From WGMI01 sp041739275 (lineage in GTDB: Bacteria > Bacteroidota > Bacteroidia > Flavobacteriales > Schleiferiaceae), in the NCBI GenBank assembly GCA_041739275.1, contig JBGSOF010000010.1, positions 1 to 42,609 on the forward strand: a stretch of 42,609 bases of DNA. Reading direction: 5' to 3'. The notes under the pieces are model-generated. The model was not told where the DNA came from, did not search any database, and worked only from the letters and a program-made list of their open reading frames with translations. A program made the translations under genes and the position numbers. Shown here in pieces: positions 7,251 through 14,597 of the stretch (the first letter of the stretch is position 1; each line of letters starts with the position of its first letter).

Positions 7251-8087
7251 ATGATTTTGAATTCAATTCACCCCAAGCGCTTCTTCAGCTCAGCCTTCCG
7301 CTTGCTCCCGGCAACACTCGTGGCGGTTCTCTTTGGGCTTGGATTTACACTTTTGCCCGACAAAGAGTCTGTCGTCTTGAGACTTCAACTGGAGCCGGGC
7401 GCCAAAATCGGGCTGCACACCGATGTCAAATCCACACTTTTCTCAGATGCTCAGCGCAGCCGCCTGTTTACCAAACAGGACATCTCGCTCGGTTTGGCGA
7501 TTTCGATTGCCGCGGTCGATCGCGAACGCATCTCGGGAGAATTGACCATCGAAGAACTGGCCTTCGACCAGAACATGGGGGGTATGGCGATTCAATACAA
7601 CTCGAAGGATCAAGCAACCGGCGCAAATGCGATCATCGACCAAGAAATTCGCCCCATGTTGAACAAGCCCGTGGCCTTGGTTATCGGAACCGATGGACGG
7701 CTCATTGAGCTCGACCGGACTTCTCAAATTCTCCGCGACTTCGAGCTCAGCAGCCTCGGCCTGATGGTCTATCCCCGTGAATCGGTGAGCCAGGGATCGA
7801 CTTGGACGCGCACGCATTCCATCCCGGGCAGCCAAGCCCAAATGGAAGCCGAGTACACGGTCGATCGAATCGAAGCCCAGACCGTTTTTCTCTCGATGAA
7901 GGCGAGAATGAAGTCGGGATCTGAACTCGAGGGCCTCGAAATGAAAGGACATATCACCATCGATCGAAAGACGGGATTTCCAATTTCGCAAAACACCGAG
8001 ATGTCCACCAAACTCAACGGGATGGGCGAGGAAGGCCAAGCGCTCTATTTGACGCTCACGTCAAAGAGCATCGCTCAATTTCGATAG
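7251..8087 (+). CDS. DUF6263-like exported protein
   Basis: Encodes 278 residues. An N-terminal hydrophobic segment (about residues 14-34) preceded by basic residues looks like a signal peptide or anchor, with no lipobox. The rest is a soluble, beta-rich pattern with a repeated theme (RISGELTIEEL, VFLSMKARMKSG, GHITIDRKTGFPI). The ITIDRKTGFPI-type strand near the C-terminus and overall length resemble the DUF6263 family of Bacteroidota periplasmic proteins; this is recollection, not a search. Function is unknown. The next gene starts three bases after the stop. Confidence 0.6.
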   Translation: MILNSIHPKRFFSSAFRLLPATLVAVLFGLGFTLLPDKESVVLRLQLEPGAKIGLHTDVKSTLFSDAQRSRLFTKQDISLGLAISIAAVDRERISGELTIEELAFDQNMGGMAIQYNSKDQATGANAIIDQEIRPMLNKPVALVIGTDGRLIELDRTSQILRDFELSSLGLMVYPRESVSQGSTWTRTHSIPGSQAQMEAEYTVDRIEAQTVFLSMKARMKSGSELEGLEMKGHITIDRKTGFPISQNTEMSTKLNGMGEEGQALYLTLTSKSIAQFR

Positions 8088-8090
8088 GCC

Positions 8091-8723
8091 TTGGATCGGT
8101 TTGCCCATAGGTTAGAGGAGCGGCTCAAGAAGGGTTTGCCGGGATGGAGCGCTCATCGCAAACTCGCCCCTCCGAACCGAGGATCAGGTCCCGATTCTCC
8201 GCCCGCCGACACCCGCTTCGCCTCGGTGCTTATTTTGCTTTATCCACACCGTCGTCAATTGCACACAGGCTTGATTTTAAGACCTCAATACCCCGGAGTG
8301 CACAGCGGGCAAGTAGCCTTTCCCGGGGGCAAGCGCGAAGCCGAAGACATCGACGACATTGCAACAGCCCTGCGCGAGGCTGAAGAAGAAGTGGGCATAC
8401 CGAGAGACTTGCCGCGCATCGTCGGGTCGCTGAGCCCGGTGTATATCCCCCCGAGTCGATATTGGGTGAGCCCCGTGCTCGCCACCTTATCTGAACGACC
8501 TGTCTTTGTTCCGGACAATCACGAAGTGGAACGCGTGCTCGAAATGCCTCTTTCGGCACTGAAGCTCGAAAACAGCCTGCTCGAGACGGAGTTTTTGGAG
8601 GGCGAAAAGCGTTTCAGCAGCCCCGCCTACCACTGGAACAACCATCGAATTTGGGGGGCTACCGCCATGATGATCAGCGAATTAATCGAGTTGATTGAGC
8701 TCGATTCCGACTTGGAACTCTAG
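8091..8723 (+). CDS. NUDIX hydrolase, CoA pyrophosphatase type
   Basis: Encodes 210 residues from a TTG start three bases after the preceding stop. The CoA-specific motif (LILRPQYPGVHSGQVAFPGG, about 60-79) runs straight into the NUDIX box, whose core REAEEEVGI (94-102) supplies the metal-binding glutamates. This arrangement marks the NUDT7/YeaB group that cleaves CoA or its derivatives to phosphopantetheine and 3',5'-ADP. The family is otherwise about 190-220 residues, so it looks complete. The in-frame TTG start is the only one that keeps the N-terminal helix (RLEERLKKGLPG). Confidence 0.86.
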   Translation: MDRFAHRLEERLKKGLPGWSAHRKLAPPNRGSGPDSPPADTRFASVLILLYPHRRQLHTGLILRPQYPGVHSGQVAFPGGKREAEDIDDIATALREAEEEVGIPRDLPRIVGSLSPVYIPPSRYWVSPVLATLSERPVFVPDNHEVERVLEMPLSALKLENSLLETEFLEGEKRFSSPAYHWNNHRIWGATAMMISELIELIELDSDLEL

Positions 8724-8738
8724 GCTGCGTCTTCATTC

Positions 8739-8746
8739 TATCTTTG
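8739..8746 (+). promoter_or_regulatory. -7 promoter box (TATCTTTG)
   Basis: Perfect TAnnTTTG element eight bases before ATG 8755, inside the gap after the NUDIX gene. A TTG at 8712-8714 lies 24 bases upstream of the box, slightly far for a -33 element. It supports ATG 8755 as the acyltransferase start rather than the in-frame TTG at 8695. Confidence 0.55.
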
Positions 8747-8754
8747 GCGCCCTC

Positions 8755-9516
8755 ATGAAACCGCTTTTAAAAAGGGACGCCTTTGGCAATGTTCTGATCG
8801 TCAAGCGGATCATAATATTTTTTTTCGGGGCCCTGACGTACTACCGCTTCAACATGGCCAATCGGACTGTGGTGCGCGGAACCCGCAACCTCATCGACCT
8901 ACCCGACACCAAAGTGCTGTTTGTGAGCAATCACCAAACATACTTTGCCGATGTTGCCGCCATGATTCACGTTTTCGGATGTGTGAAGTGGAAAGTGTAC
9001 AACCGCATCGATTTCTTTTGGCACCTCTTCAACCCCAAGCTGAATATTTACTTTATCGCCGCGGTCGAAACCATGCGCAAGGGCTGGCTCCCGAGGCTTT
9101 TTGCCTACGTGGGTTCGGTTTCCATCAAGCGGACGTGGAGAGCCGGTGGGCAAGACATCGACCGAGGAGTCGATCCACAGGACGTTCGAAAAATTCAACT
9201 CGCCCTCGACAGTGGCTGGGTCATTACATTTCCACAGGGCACGACCAAACCTTTTGTGCCCGGCCGAAGGGGCACCGCGCGCCTGATCAAAGAGCAGAAA
9301 CCCATCGTGATACCCGTCGTGGTCGACGGTTTTAGACGCGCCTTCAACAAAAGGGGGCTGTTGATGAAAAAACGGGGAATCGAACTGAGCCTGACGTTCA
9401 AGCCCGCCTTGGAAATCGACTACAACGACAGTGCCGATCGCATTTTGGCGCAGGTCATGGACGCGATTGAACAGAGCGAACGCTTTCAAAAGCGCAAGTC
9501 GATCAGGCAATTTTAG
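8755..9516 (+). CDS. PlsC-like lysophospholipid acyltransferase
   Basis: Encodes 253 residues with the 1-acylglycerol-3-phosphate acyltransferase fold. Motif I is VSNHQTYFADV, with His60 and Asp66 separated by five residues instead of the usual four. Motif III reads FPQGTT (159-164) where most family members have FPEGTR. The following PFVPGRRGTARL and IVIPVVVDG blocks fit motif IV. An N-terminal hydrophobic stretch (about 17-30) would seat it at the membrane. The likely reaction is transfer of an acyl chain to a lysophospholipid or another membrane acceptor; the altered motifs argue for a divergent subgroup, so the exact substrate is left open. Confidence 0.84.
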   Translation: MKPLLKRDAFGNVLIVKRIIIFFFGALTYYRFNMANRTVVRGTRNLIDLPDTKVLFVSNHQTYFADVAAMIHVFGCVKWKVYNRIDFFWHLFNPKLNIYFIAAVETMRKGWLPRLFAYVGSVSIKRTWRAGGQDIDRGVDPQDVRKIQLALDSGWVITFPQGTTKPFVPGRRGTARLIKEQKPIVIPVVVDGFRRAFNKRGLLMKKRGIELSLTFKPALEIDYNDSADRILAQVMDAIEQSERFQKRKSIRQF

Positions 9517-9588
9517 GGCTTCGACGCCGTTGGCTCAATCGCAGCCTCTGCATGCATACGAAATGCAGTAGACGCAGCTCCTTGTTCG

Positions 9589-9596
9589 TATTTTTG
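9589..9596 (+). promoter_or_regulatory. -7 promoter box (TATTTTTG)
   Basis: Perfect TAnnTTTG element five bases before ATG 9602, the first gene of the MbnP/MbnH cassette. No clear -33 TTG was seen 17-23 bases upstream. It would give a leaderless or near-leaderless transcript. Confidence 0.5.
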
Positions 9597-9601
9597 AGGA
9601 T

Positions 9602-10381
9602 ATGAAACGATTAGGATCGGCAGTTTCCGTCTCCATTCTTACACTTTTGGTTTTCGCCTCGCTCGGATCGTGCGAAAAAGACATTGCCGTGGGGGGAGAA
9701 GGCACGTTCGACAACCGCAATGTATTTGTTCGGGCCGTCACTCAATGGGACGATCGCGGATTTCGCAAGGACAGCATCTACACTGATGCTCAAGGCCATC
9801 GTTTTTACGTGGACCAAGTGAACCTCCTGCTGAGCAAATTCTTCGTCAACAATCAAGGCGACACCATTTACGATCCGGAGTCGTTTGCCTTGCTCACCGA
9901 TGTTTCTGACGATTATCCCGTGCTCAAACTCAATCCCGGCAGTTATTCAGGTTCTGTGGGTTTTCGCATCGGCCTCGATTCCGTGACCAATCTGCGTCCC
10001 TTGGGCACGTCATCACCCGGAAGTCCGCTCAACGAGGCCGCTTTGTATCGCGGGGCATCAGGAGGGTACAAAGGATATCGCTTTCTCGAAATCAAAGGGC
10101 GGGTCTTCAATCCGCACAAGCCCGACGAGCTCGAGCCTTCAAAGACTTTCCGCTACGAATTGGGAGACACCTTGGATCTCAACTTCAAGCTGAGCAAGTC
10201 GTTTTCGGCGGGTGAATCTATTCCAATTGTCTTTGCCGTGATTATTGATCTCGACACCATTCTCGCGCCCTTCGATCTCGATACGCTCAGTGAAATCCGC
10301 AGCGATCGCGGGCTCGTGGACGATTACACCCATGCGCTTGAACTGCGCCAAGCCGCGCAAAACGGAATCATACTGTTGTGA
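9602..10381 (+). CDS. MbnP-family lipoprotein, paralogue 1
   Basis: Encodes 259 residues. Signal peptide with lipobox LGSC (Cys24), so probably a membrane-anchored lipoprotein facing the periplasm or surface. The body (FYVDQVNLLLSKF, then LNPGSYSGSVGFRIGLDS) matches the MbnP copper-binding family. At the place where the second paralogue has a YWTW motif this one reads LYRGASGG, so both tryptophans are absent; the only Trp in the protein is Trp49. In characterised MbnP a tryptophan is oxidised to kynurenine by the partner MbnH and helps bind copper. This copy may therefore not be a substrate. It overlaps the next gene by one base (TGATG). Confidence 0.78.
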   Translation: MKRLGSAVSVSILTLLVFASLGSCEKDIAVGGEGTFDNRNVFVRAVTQWDDRGFRKDSIYTDAQGHRFYVDQVNLLLSKFFVNNQGDTIYDPESFALLTDVSDDYPVLKLNPGSYSGSVGFRIGLDSVTNLRPLGTSSPGSPLNEAALYRGASGGYKGYRFLEIKGRVFNPHKPDELEPSKTFRYELGDTLDLNFKLSKSFSAGESIPIVFAVIIDLDTILAPFDLDTLSEIRSDRGLVDDYTHALELRQAAQNGIILL

Positions 10382-11133
10382 TGAAAAAGCAGCTTCTCGT
10401 CCTTGGGCTTTGGGCTTCGTTGGCTCTTCTGATTTCGGGCTGCGAAGAGCGAAAAACCTCAGATCTGGGCGGTTTCAGCCTCGGGATTGAATTAGACAAT
10501 CAAGGCGTTGCAGCCTTTGCCGGCGAACCGCTGCTCGTAGACGACGGCACCGAGGTGCGCATAGACGAACTTCGGTTTTACCTCAGCCATCTCCGCTTGG
10601 TCAAAAGCGACAGCAGCGAGGTTCCCTTTGCGGACTACACCCTGTTCAACCTCACCAAAACAGGAGAGCTCAGGCATGGTTTTGAAATCCCGGACGGCAG
10701 CTATATCGGGATTGTCGTAAACCTCGGACTCGACAGCATCCAGAACCTCTCGGATCCGACTGTCTTCGACATGGACGACTATTTGAGTTCGGCCGCCGGG
10801 ATGTATTGGACCTGGGCCACTCAATATCGGTTTGTGCTTACCGAAGGAAAGGCCAATCAAATCGGCGCTTTGGGACGTCCGGACGACGTGGGTTTTTCGT
10901 ACCACCCCGGCGGAGATCATTTGTATGTTAAAGACTTGTTTTTTCCGGTTGATTTCAATGCCGCCCCGAATTTGAACACTTCGTTGACACTCAAAATCGA
11001 TGTTCAGAAGTGGTTTTACGGGCCTGAAGGCACCATTGACGTACGCACTGAGAACGCGGTTCACGACGATCCGGGATCTCAAGAACTGGCTAAGCGCTTT
11101 ATCGGAAACTTTGCGAGCTCGCTGTCGATTTGA
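10381..11133 (+). CDS. MbnP-family lipoprotein, paralogue 2
   Basis: Encodes 250 residues from ATG 10381 (a GTG at 10378 is in frame). Signal peptide with lipobox ISGC (Cys21). Family hallmarks are RIDELRFYLSHLRL (60-73), DGSYIGIVVNLGLDS (105-119) and AAGMYWTWATQYRF (138-151), the last carrying Trp143 and Trp145. MbnP proteins bind copper in the periplasm after MbnH-dependent oxidation of a tryptophan. The presence of both tryptophans here and their loss in paralogue 1 suggests this copy is the substrate of the downstream peroxidase. Which Trp would be modified cannot be read from sequence. Confidence 0.84.
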   Translation: MKKQLLVLGLWASLALLISGCEERKTSDLGGFSLGIELDNQGVAAFAGEPLLVDDGTEVRIDELRFYLSHLRLVKSDSSEVPFADYTLFNLTKTGELRHGFEIPDGSYIGIVVNLGLDSIQNLSDPTVFDMDDYLSSAAGMYWTWATQYRFVLTEGKANQIGALGRPDDVGFSYHPGGDHLYVKDLFFPVDFNAAPNLNTSLTLKIDVQKWFYGPEGTIDVRTENAVHDDPGSQELAKRFIGNFASSLSI

Positions 11134-12124
11134 ACTTCGGAGAACCGACCTAGCCCCCTGCTGTCGAGCGTTCGTCTTGTTGTTATGTATGGGGCTCCTG
11201 GGAGCCTGCGAGGAGAATTCATCGCCGGCCGTGGATCTCGGATATCCCGAAATCTTCGGAGCTGCTTCCATACCCGAAGACAACCCCACCACCCAAGAAA
11301 AAATCGCGCTCGGAAAAAAACTCTTTTTCGACCCTATTTTATCTCGAAATCGAGACGTGTCGTGTTCGAGCTGCCACCTGCCCAAGCATGGTTTTGCAGA
11401 CACTTTGCCGGTGAGCACGGGCTTCCACGGTCGCCATGGCGAGCGCAATGCCCCCGCACTCATGAATTTGGCTTGGCAAACCCGATTTAATCTCGATGGC
11501 GGGGTTCGCTCTCTCGAACTTCAAGCCCTGGTGCCCTTGCTCGATTCAAGCGAAATGGCTTCTGCAACACCTTGGATTGCTGAACGTCTTCAGGCTGATC
11601 CCGAATACGTGGAACTTTTTCAAAAAGCATTCAGTCGCACACCCGACGACTTCGGATTGGTACGAGCGCTCGCAGCTTTTCAGCGCACGCTCGTGGTTTA
11701 CGGCAGTGCAAACGACCGTTTTCAGCGCGGCGATTCGAGCGCCTTGAACACTGCTCAGCTCCGCGGACGAGCTCTTTTTTACGCCCCCGAATCGGGATGT
11801 TCGAGTTGTCATTCAGGGGTGTTTTTTACCGACCGTTCCTATTATCGATTGCTCCCGCCCAAGCCGGCAGACCCGGGGCGCGCTCGAATAACGCTCAAAC
11901 TTTCGGACTCGGGCAAATTCAGAACCCCCAGCTTGAGAAACGTCCAGAATACCTGGCCCTATTTTCACGACGGGCGGTTGAAAACCCTCGAAGATGTGGT
12001 CGAGTTCTACGCAGTCGGTGGCTTTCCCATGCCCGATAGCTTGCCTGCAGACCCGCGCATTCGCCCCATGCCCTGGACCGAACAGAACAAAGCCGATGTC
12101 GTGGCCTTTCTGAAAGCTTTGTAG
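11111..12124 (+). CDS. Diheme cytochrome c peroxidase (MbnH/MauG-like)
   Basis: Encodes 337 residues if started at TTG 11111. That start gives a basic n-region, a hydrophobic core and a lipobox LLGAC (Cys33), and overlaps the preceding gene by 23 bases. The next in-frame ATG (11189) would leave too short a signal. Two haem c sites are clear: CSSCH at 85-89 and CSSCH at 230-234. KFRTPSLRN (about 280) and the C-terminal MPWTEQNKADVVAFLKAL are typical of the bacterial diheme peroxidase family. Directly following two MbnP genes, it is most likely the MbnH-type partner that oxidises an MbnP tryptophan. An ordinary peroxidase role cannot be excluded. Confidence 0.86.
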   Translation: MRARCRFELRRTDLAPCCRAFVLLLCMGLLGACEENSSPAVDLGYPEIFGAASIPEDNPTTQEKIALGKKLFFDPILSRNRDVSCSSCHLPKHGFADTLPVSTGFHGRHGERNAPALMNLAWQTRFNLDGGVRSLELQALVPLLDSSEMASATPWIAERLQADPEYVELFQKAFSRTPDDFGLVRALAAFQRTLVVYGSANDRFQRGDSSALNTAQLRGRALFYAPESGCSSCHSGVFFTDRSYYRLLPPKPADPGRARITLKLSDSGKFRTPSLRNVQNTWPYFHDGRLKTLEDVVEFYAVGGFPMPDSLPADPRIRPMPWTEQNKADVVAFLKAL

Positions 12125-12127
12125 CAT

Positions 12128-12154
12128 AAAAAAAGCCGCCCTTTTGGGACGGCC
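12128..12154 (-). terminator. Intrinsic terminator of katG
   Basis: Downstream of the katG stop on the minus strand, GCCGTCCC-AAAA-GGGCGGC forms a stem with one bulged base and is followed by seven Ts. On the plus strand the hairpin has no T run, so it serves katG, although it may also slow transcription coming from the peroxidase gene. Confidence 0.85.
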
Positions 12155-12177
12155 TTCAAGATTAAGTCGAAGTTCGA

Positions 12178-14385
12178 TTACTTCAAATCAAAGCGGTCGA
12201 GATGCATCACCTTGCTCCAGGCTCGGGCAAAATCGTGCACCATCTTTGCCGAACCGTCTTGGCAGGCATACACTTCTGCCAAGGCGCGAAGCTCGCTGTT
12301 TGAACCGAAAATGAGATCGGCTCGTGTGGCGGTCCATTTGAGCTCGCCGGTGATGCGATCGCGGCCTTCAAAACCGTTCTGCGAAGGGTCAACGGCCTTC
12401 CAAGTAGTGCTCATGTCGAGCAAGTTGACGAAGAAGTCGTTCGAAAGAACTCCCGGGCGGTGGGTAAACACCCCGTGCTTGGAACCGTCCCAGTTGGCGT
12501 TCATGGCCCGCATACCGCCGACCAAAACCGTCATTTCAGGGGCGGTGAGCGTGAGGAGTTGTGCTTTGTCGAGCATCATTTCTTCGGCAGACACCTTGAG
12601 CCCGCGCTTGAGATAGTTCCGAAAGCCGTCGGCCTTGGGCTCGAGCACCTCAAACGACTCGACATCGGTGTGTTCGGGTCCTGCATCAGCGCGTCCGGGC
12701 ACAAATCGAACCGATACCGGCTGACCTGCGTCGGCCGCTGCCTTTTCGACAGCCGCACAACCCGCAAGGACGATGAGATCGGCCATGGACACTTTTTTGG
12801 TGCCCGATTGGGCGGCGTTGAACTCGATTTGAATTCCCGCCAACACATCGAGGGTATGCTGCAAGCGCTCGGGCTGATTCACTTGCCAATTCTTTTGAGG
12901 CTCAAGGCGGATACGCGCTCCATTGGCCCCGCCGCGCTTGTCTGAGCCGCGAAAGGTCGAAGCCGAAGACCAAGCGGTGCGCACCAGTTCGGGAACACTG
13001 AGTCCGGAGGCCAAGACAGCCTTTTTGAGCGCGGCGATGTCGGTTTCGTTGATCAAATCGTGCTCGATGGCGGGCACGGGGTCTTGCCAGATCAGCACCT
13101 CGCTCGGAACCTCGAGGCCGAGATATCGGGCGATGGGCCCCATGTCGCGGTGAGTGAGTTTAAACCAAGCACGTGCAAAAGCATCGGCAAAATGCTCTGG
13201 GTTTTCAAAAAACTGCCTCGAGATCGGCCCGTAAATGGGGTCAAAGCGAAGCGAGAGATCGGTGGTGAGCATCACCGGAGCGTGGCGAATGGAGGGGTCG
13301 TGTGCATCGGGAACTGTTCCGGCACCCGCTCCGTCTTTGGGCTTCCATTGATGCGCACCCGCGGGGCTCTTGGTGAGTTCCCATTCAAAACCGAAGAGGT
13401 TCTCGAAGTAGTTGTTCGACCATTGGGTAGGACTCGTGGTCCACGCACCTTCCAATCCGCTCGAGATGGTGTGCACTCCGTGGCCTTGCCCGAAGCTGTT
13501 TTTCCATCCCATGCTCATTTCTTCGATTCCGGCAGCCGCGGGCTCCACACCGACGTATTCGCCCGGATTGGCGGCCCCGTGGTTCTTGCCAAAGGTGTGC
13601 CCTCCGGCGATCAGAGCTACGGTTTCTTCGTCGTTCATCGCCATTCGGCCAAAGGTCTCGCGGATGTCGCGCGCAGCGGCCAAGGGATCGGGCACCCCGT
13701 TGGGACCTTCGGGATTCACGTAAATCAAGCCCATTTGCACGGCGGCAAGCGGGTTTTCAAGTTCGCGGTCGCCGGTGTAGCGGCTGTCTGCCAGCCATTC
13801 TGCCTCAGAACCCCAGTAGACATCTTCTTCGGGTTCCCAGACGTCTTCGCGTCCTCCTGCAAATCCAAACGTCTTGAAGCCCATCGATTCGAGGGCGCAG
13901 TTGCCCGCGAGAATCATCAAATCGGCCCACGAAATTTTCTTGCCGTATTTCTGTTTGATCGGCCACAAAAGCAAGCGGGCCTTGTCGAGGTTTACGTTGT
14001 CCGGCCAGCTATTCAAGGGGGCGAAACGCTGGGTGCCCTTTCCGCCGCCGCCCCGTCCGTCCGAGATGCGATAGGTTCCGGCGCTGTGCCAAGCCATGCG
14101 AATAAAGAAGGGCCCGTAGTGTCCGTAGTCGGCAGGCCACCAAGATTGGCTGTCTTTCATCAACTCGAAAAGGTCGTTTTTAAGCGCTTTCAAGTCGAGC
14201 GATTTGAATTCAGCCGCATAATCAAAGCCTTCATCCATGGGGTTGGAGAGCTTTGAATTTTGACGTAGAATATTCAATTTGAGTTGGTTGGGCCACCAAT
14301 CTCGATTCGAGGTGCCCGATCCGGCTACTTGCTTGATCTCTCCTCCCGTAAAGGGACAAGCCGCTGCGGCGGTGTTATTTTCCAT
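12178..14385 (-). CDS. katG: Catalase-peroxidase KatG
   Basis: Encodes 735 residues, full length with both peroxidase-like halves. The distal haem pocket is RMAWHSAGTYR with Arg96, Trp99 and His100. The Met-Tyr-Trp cross-link needed for catalase activity is complete: Trp99, Tyr222 (GLIYVNPEGPNG) and Met248 (RMAMND). The proximal His263 lies in AGGHTFGKNHG. The enzyme removes hydrogen peroxide in the cytoplasm. It is monocistronic by layout: a terminator follows, and 212 bases of upstream DNA separate it from the M28 peptidase gene. Those bases hold an OxyR-type operator, so peroxide induction by the OxyR-like regulator of this window is likely. Confidence 0.98.
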   Translation of the reverse strand: MENNTAAAACPFTGGEIKQVAGSGTSNRDWWPNQLKLNILRQNSKLSNPMDEGFDYAAEFKSLDLKALKNDLFELMKDSQSWWPADYGHYGPFFIRMAWHSAGTYRISDGRGGGGKGTQRFAPLNSWPDNVNLDKARLLLWPIKQKYGKKISWADLMILAGNCALESMGFKTFGFAGGREDVWEPEEDVYWGSEAEWLADSRYTGDRELENPLAAVQMGLIYVNPEGPNGVPDPLAAARDIRETFGRMAMNDEETVALIAGGHTFGKNHGAANPGEYVGVEPAAAGIEEMSMGWKNSFGQGHGVHTISSGLEGAWTTSPTQWSNNYFENLFGFEWELTKSPAGAHQWKPKDGAGAGTVPDAHDPSIRHAPVMLTTDLSLRFDPIYGPISRQFFENPEHFADAFARAWFKLTHRDMGPIARYLGLEVPSEVLIWQDPVPAIEHDLINETDIAALKKAVLASGLSVPELVRTAWSSASTFRGSDKRGGANGARIRLEPQKNWQVNQPERLQHTLDVLAGIQIEFNAAQSGTKKVSMADLIVLAGCAAVEKAAADAGQPVSVRFVPGRADAGPEHTDVESFEVLEPKADGFRNYLKRGLKVSAEEMMLDKAQLLTLTAPEMTVLVGGMRAMNANWDGSKHGVFTHRPGVLSNDFFVNLLDMSTTWKAVDPSQNGFEGRDRITGELKWTATRADLIFGSNSELRALAEVYACQDGSAKMVHDFARAWSKVMHLDRFDLK

Positions 14386-14445
14386 GGTGTGCGATATTTA
14401 TTTTCCGTTTTACTCGGTGAAATTAACAAGGTCAGGTGCCTATGT

Positions 14446-14483
14446 ATAGTGACTTTTATCATGCACCGATAGAATTTGACTAT
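14446..14483 (-). promoter_or_regulatory. OxyR-type operator upstream of katG
   Basis: On the minus strand the site reads ATAG-n7-CTAT, eight bases, then GATA-n7-CTAT. On the plus strand these are ATAG-n7-TATC (14446-14460) and ATAG-n7-CTAT (14469-14483). The E. coli OxyR consensus is ATAG-n7-CTAT-n7-ATAG-n7-CTAT, so the match is near-complete apart from one extra central base and one transposed half-site. It ends 61 bases before the katG ATG, suitable for activation. Confidence 0.75.
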
Positions 14484-14597
14484 GAAATTTTAGAATTCTG
14501 CGAATCGCATTTTAATTGCGAAAACATTCAAATTAACCACATAAGGCGTCCTGTTCAGAAAAAGCATGAAAAAGCGGAGCCCCAGTTCGGGAGAGGT

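Noticed and set aside
13060..14256. 398-codon open frame antisense to katG
   Set aside because: It lies wholly within katG, whose reading frame is conserved throughout. Such frames arise from codon composition.
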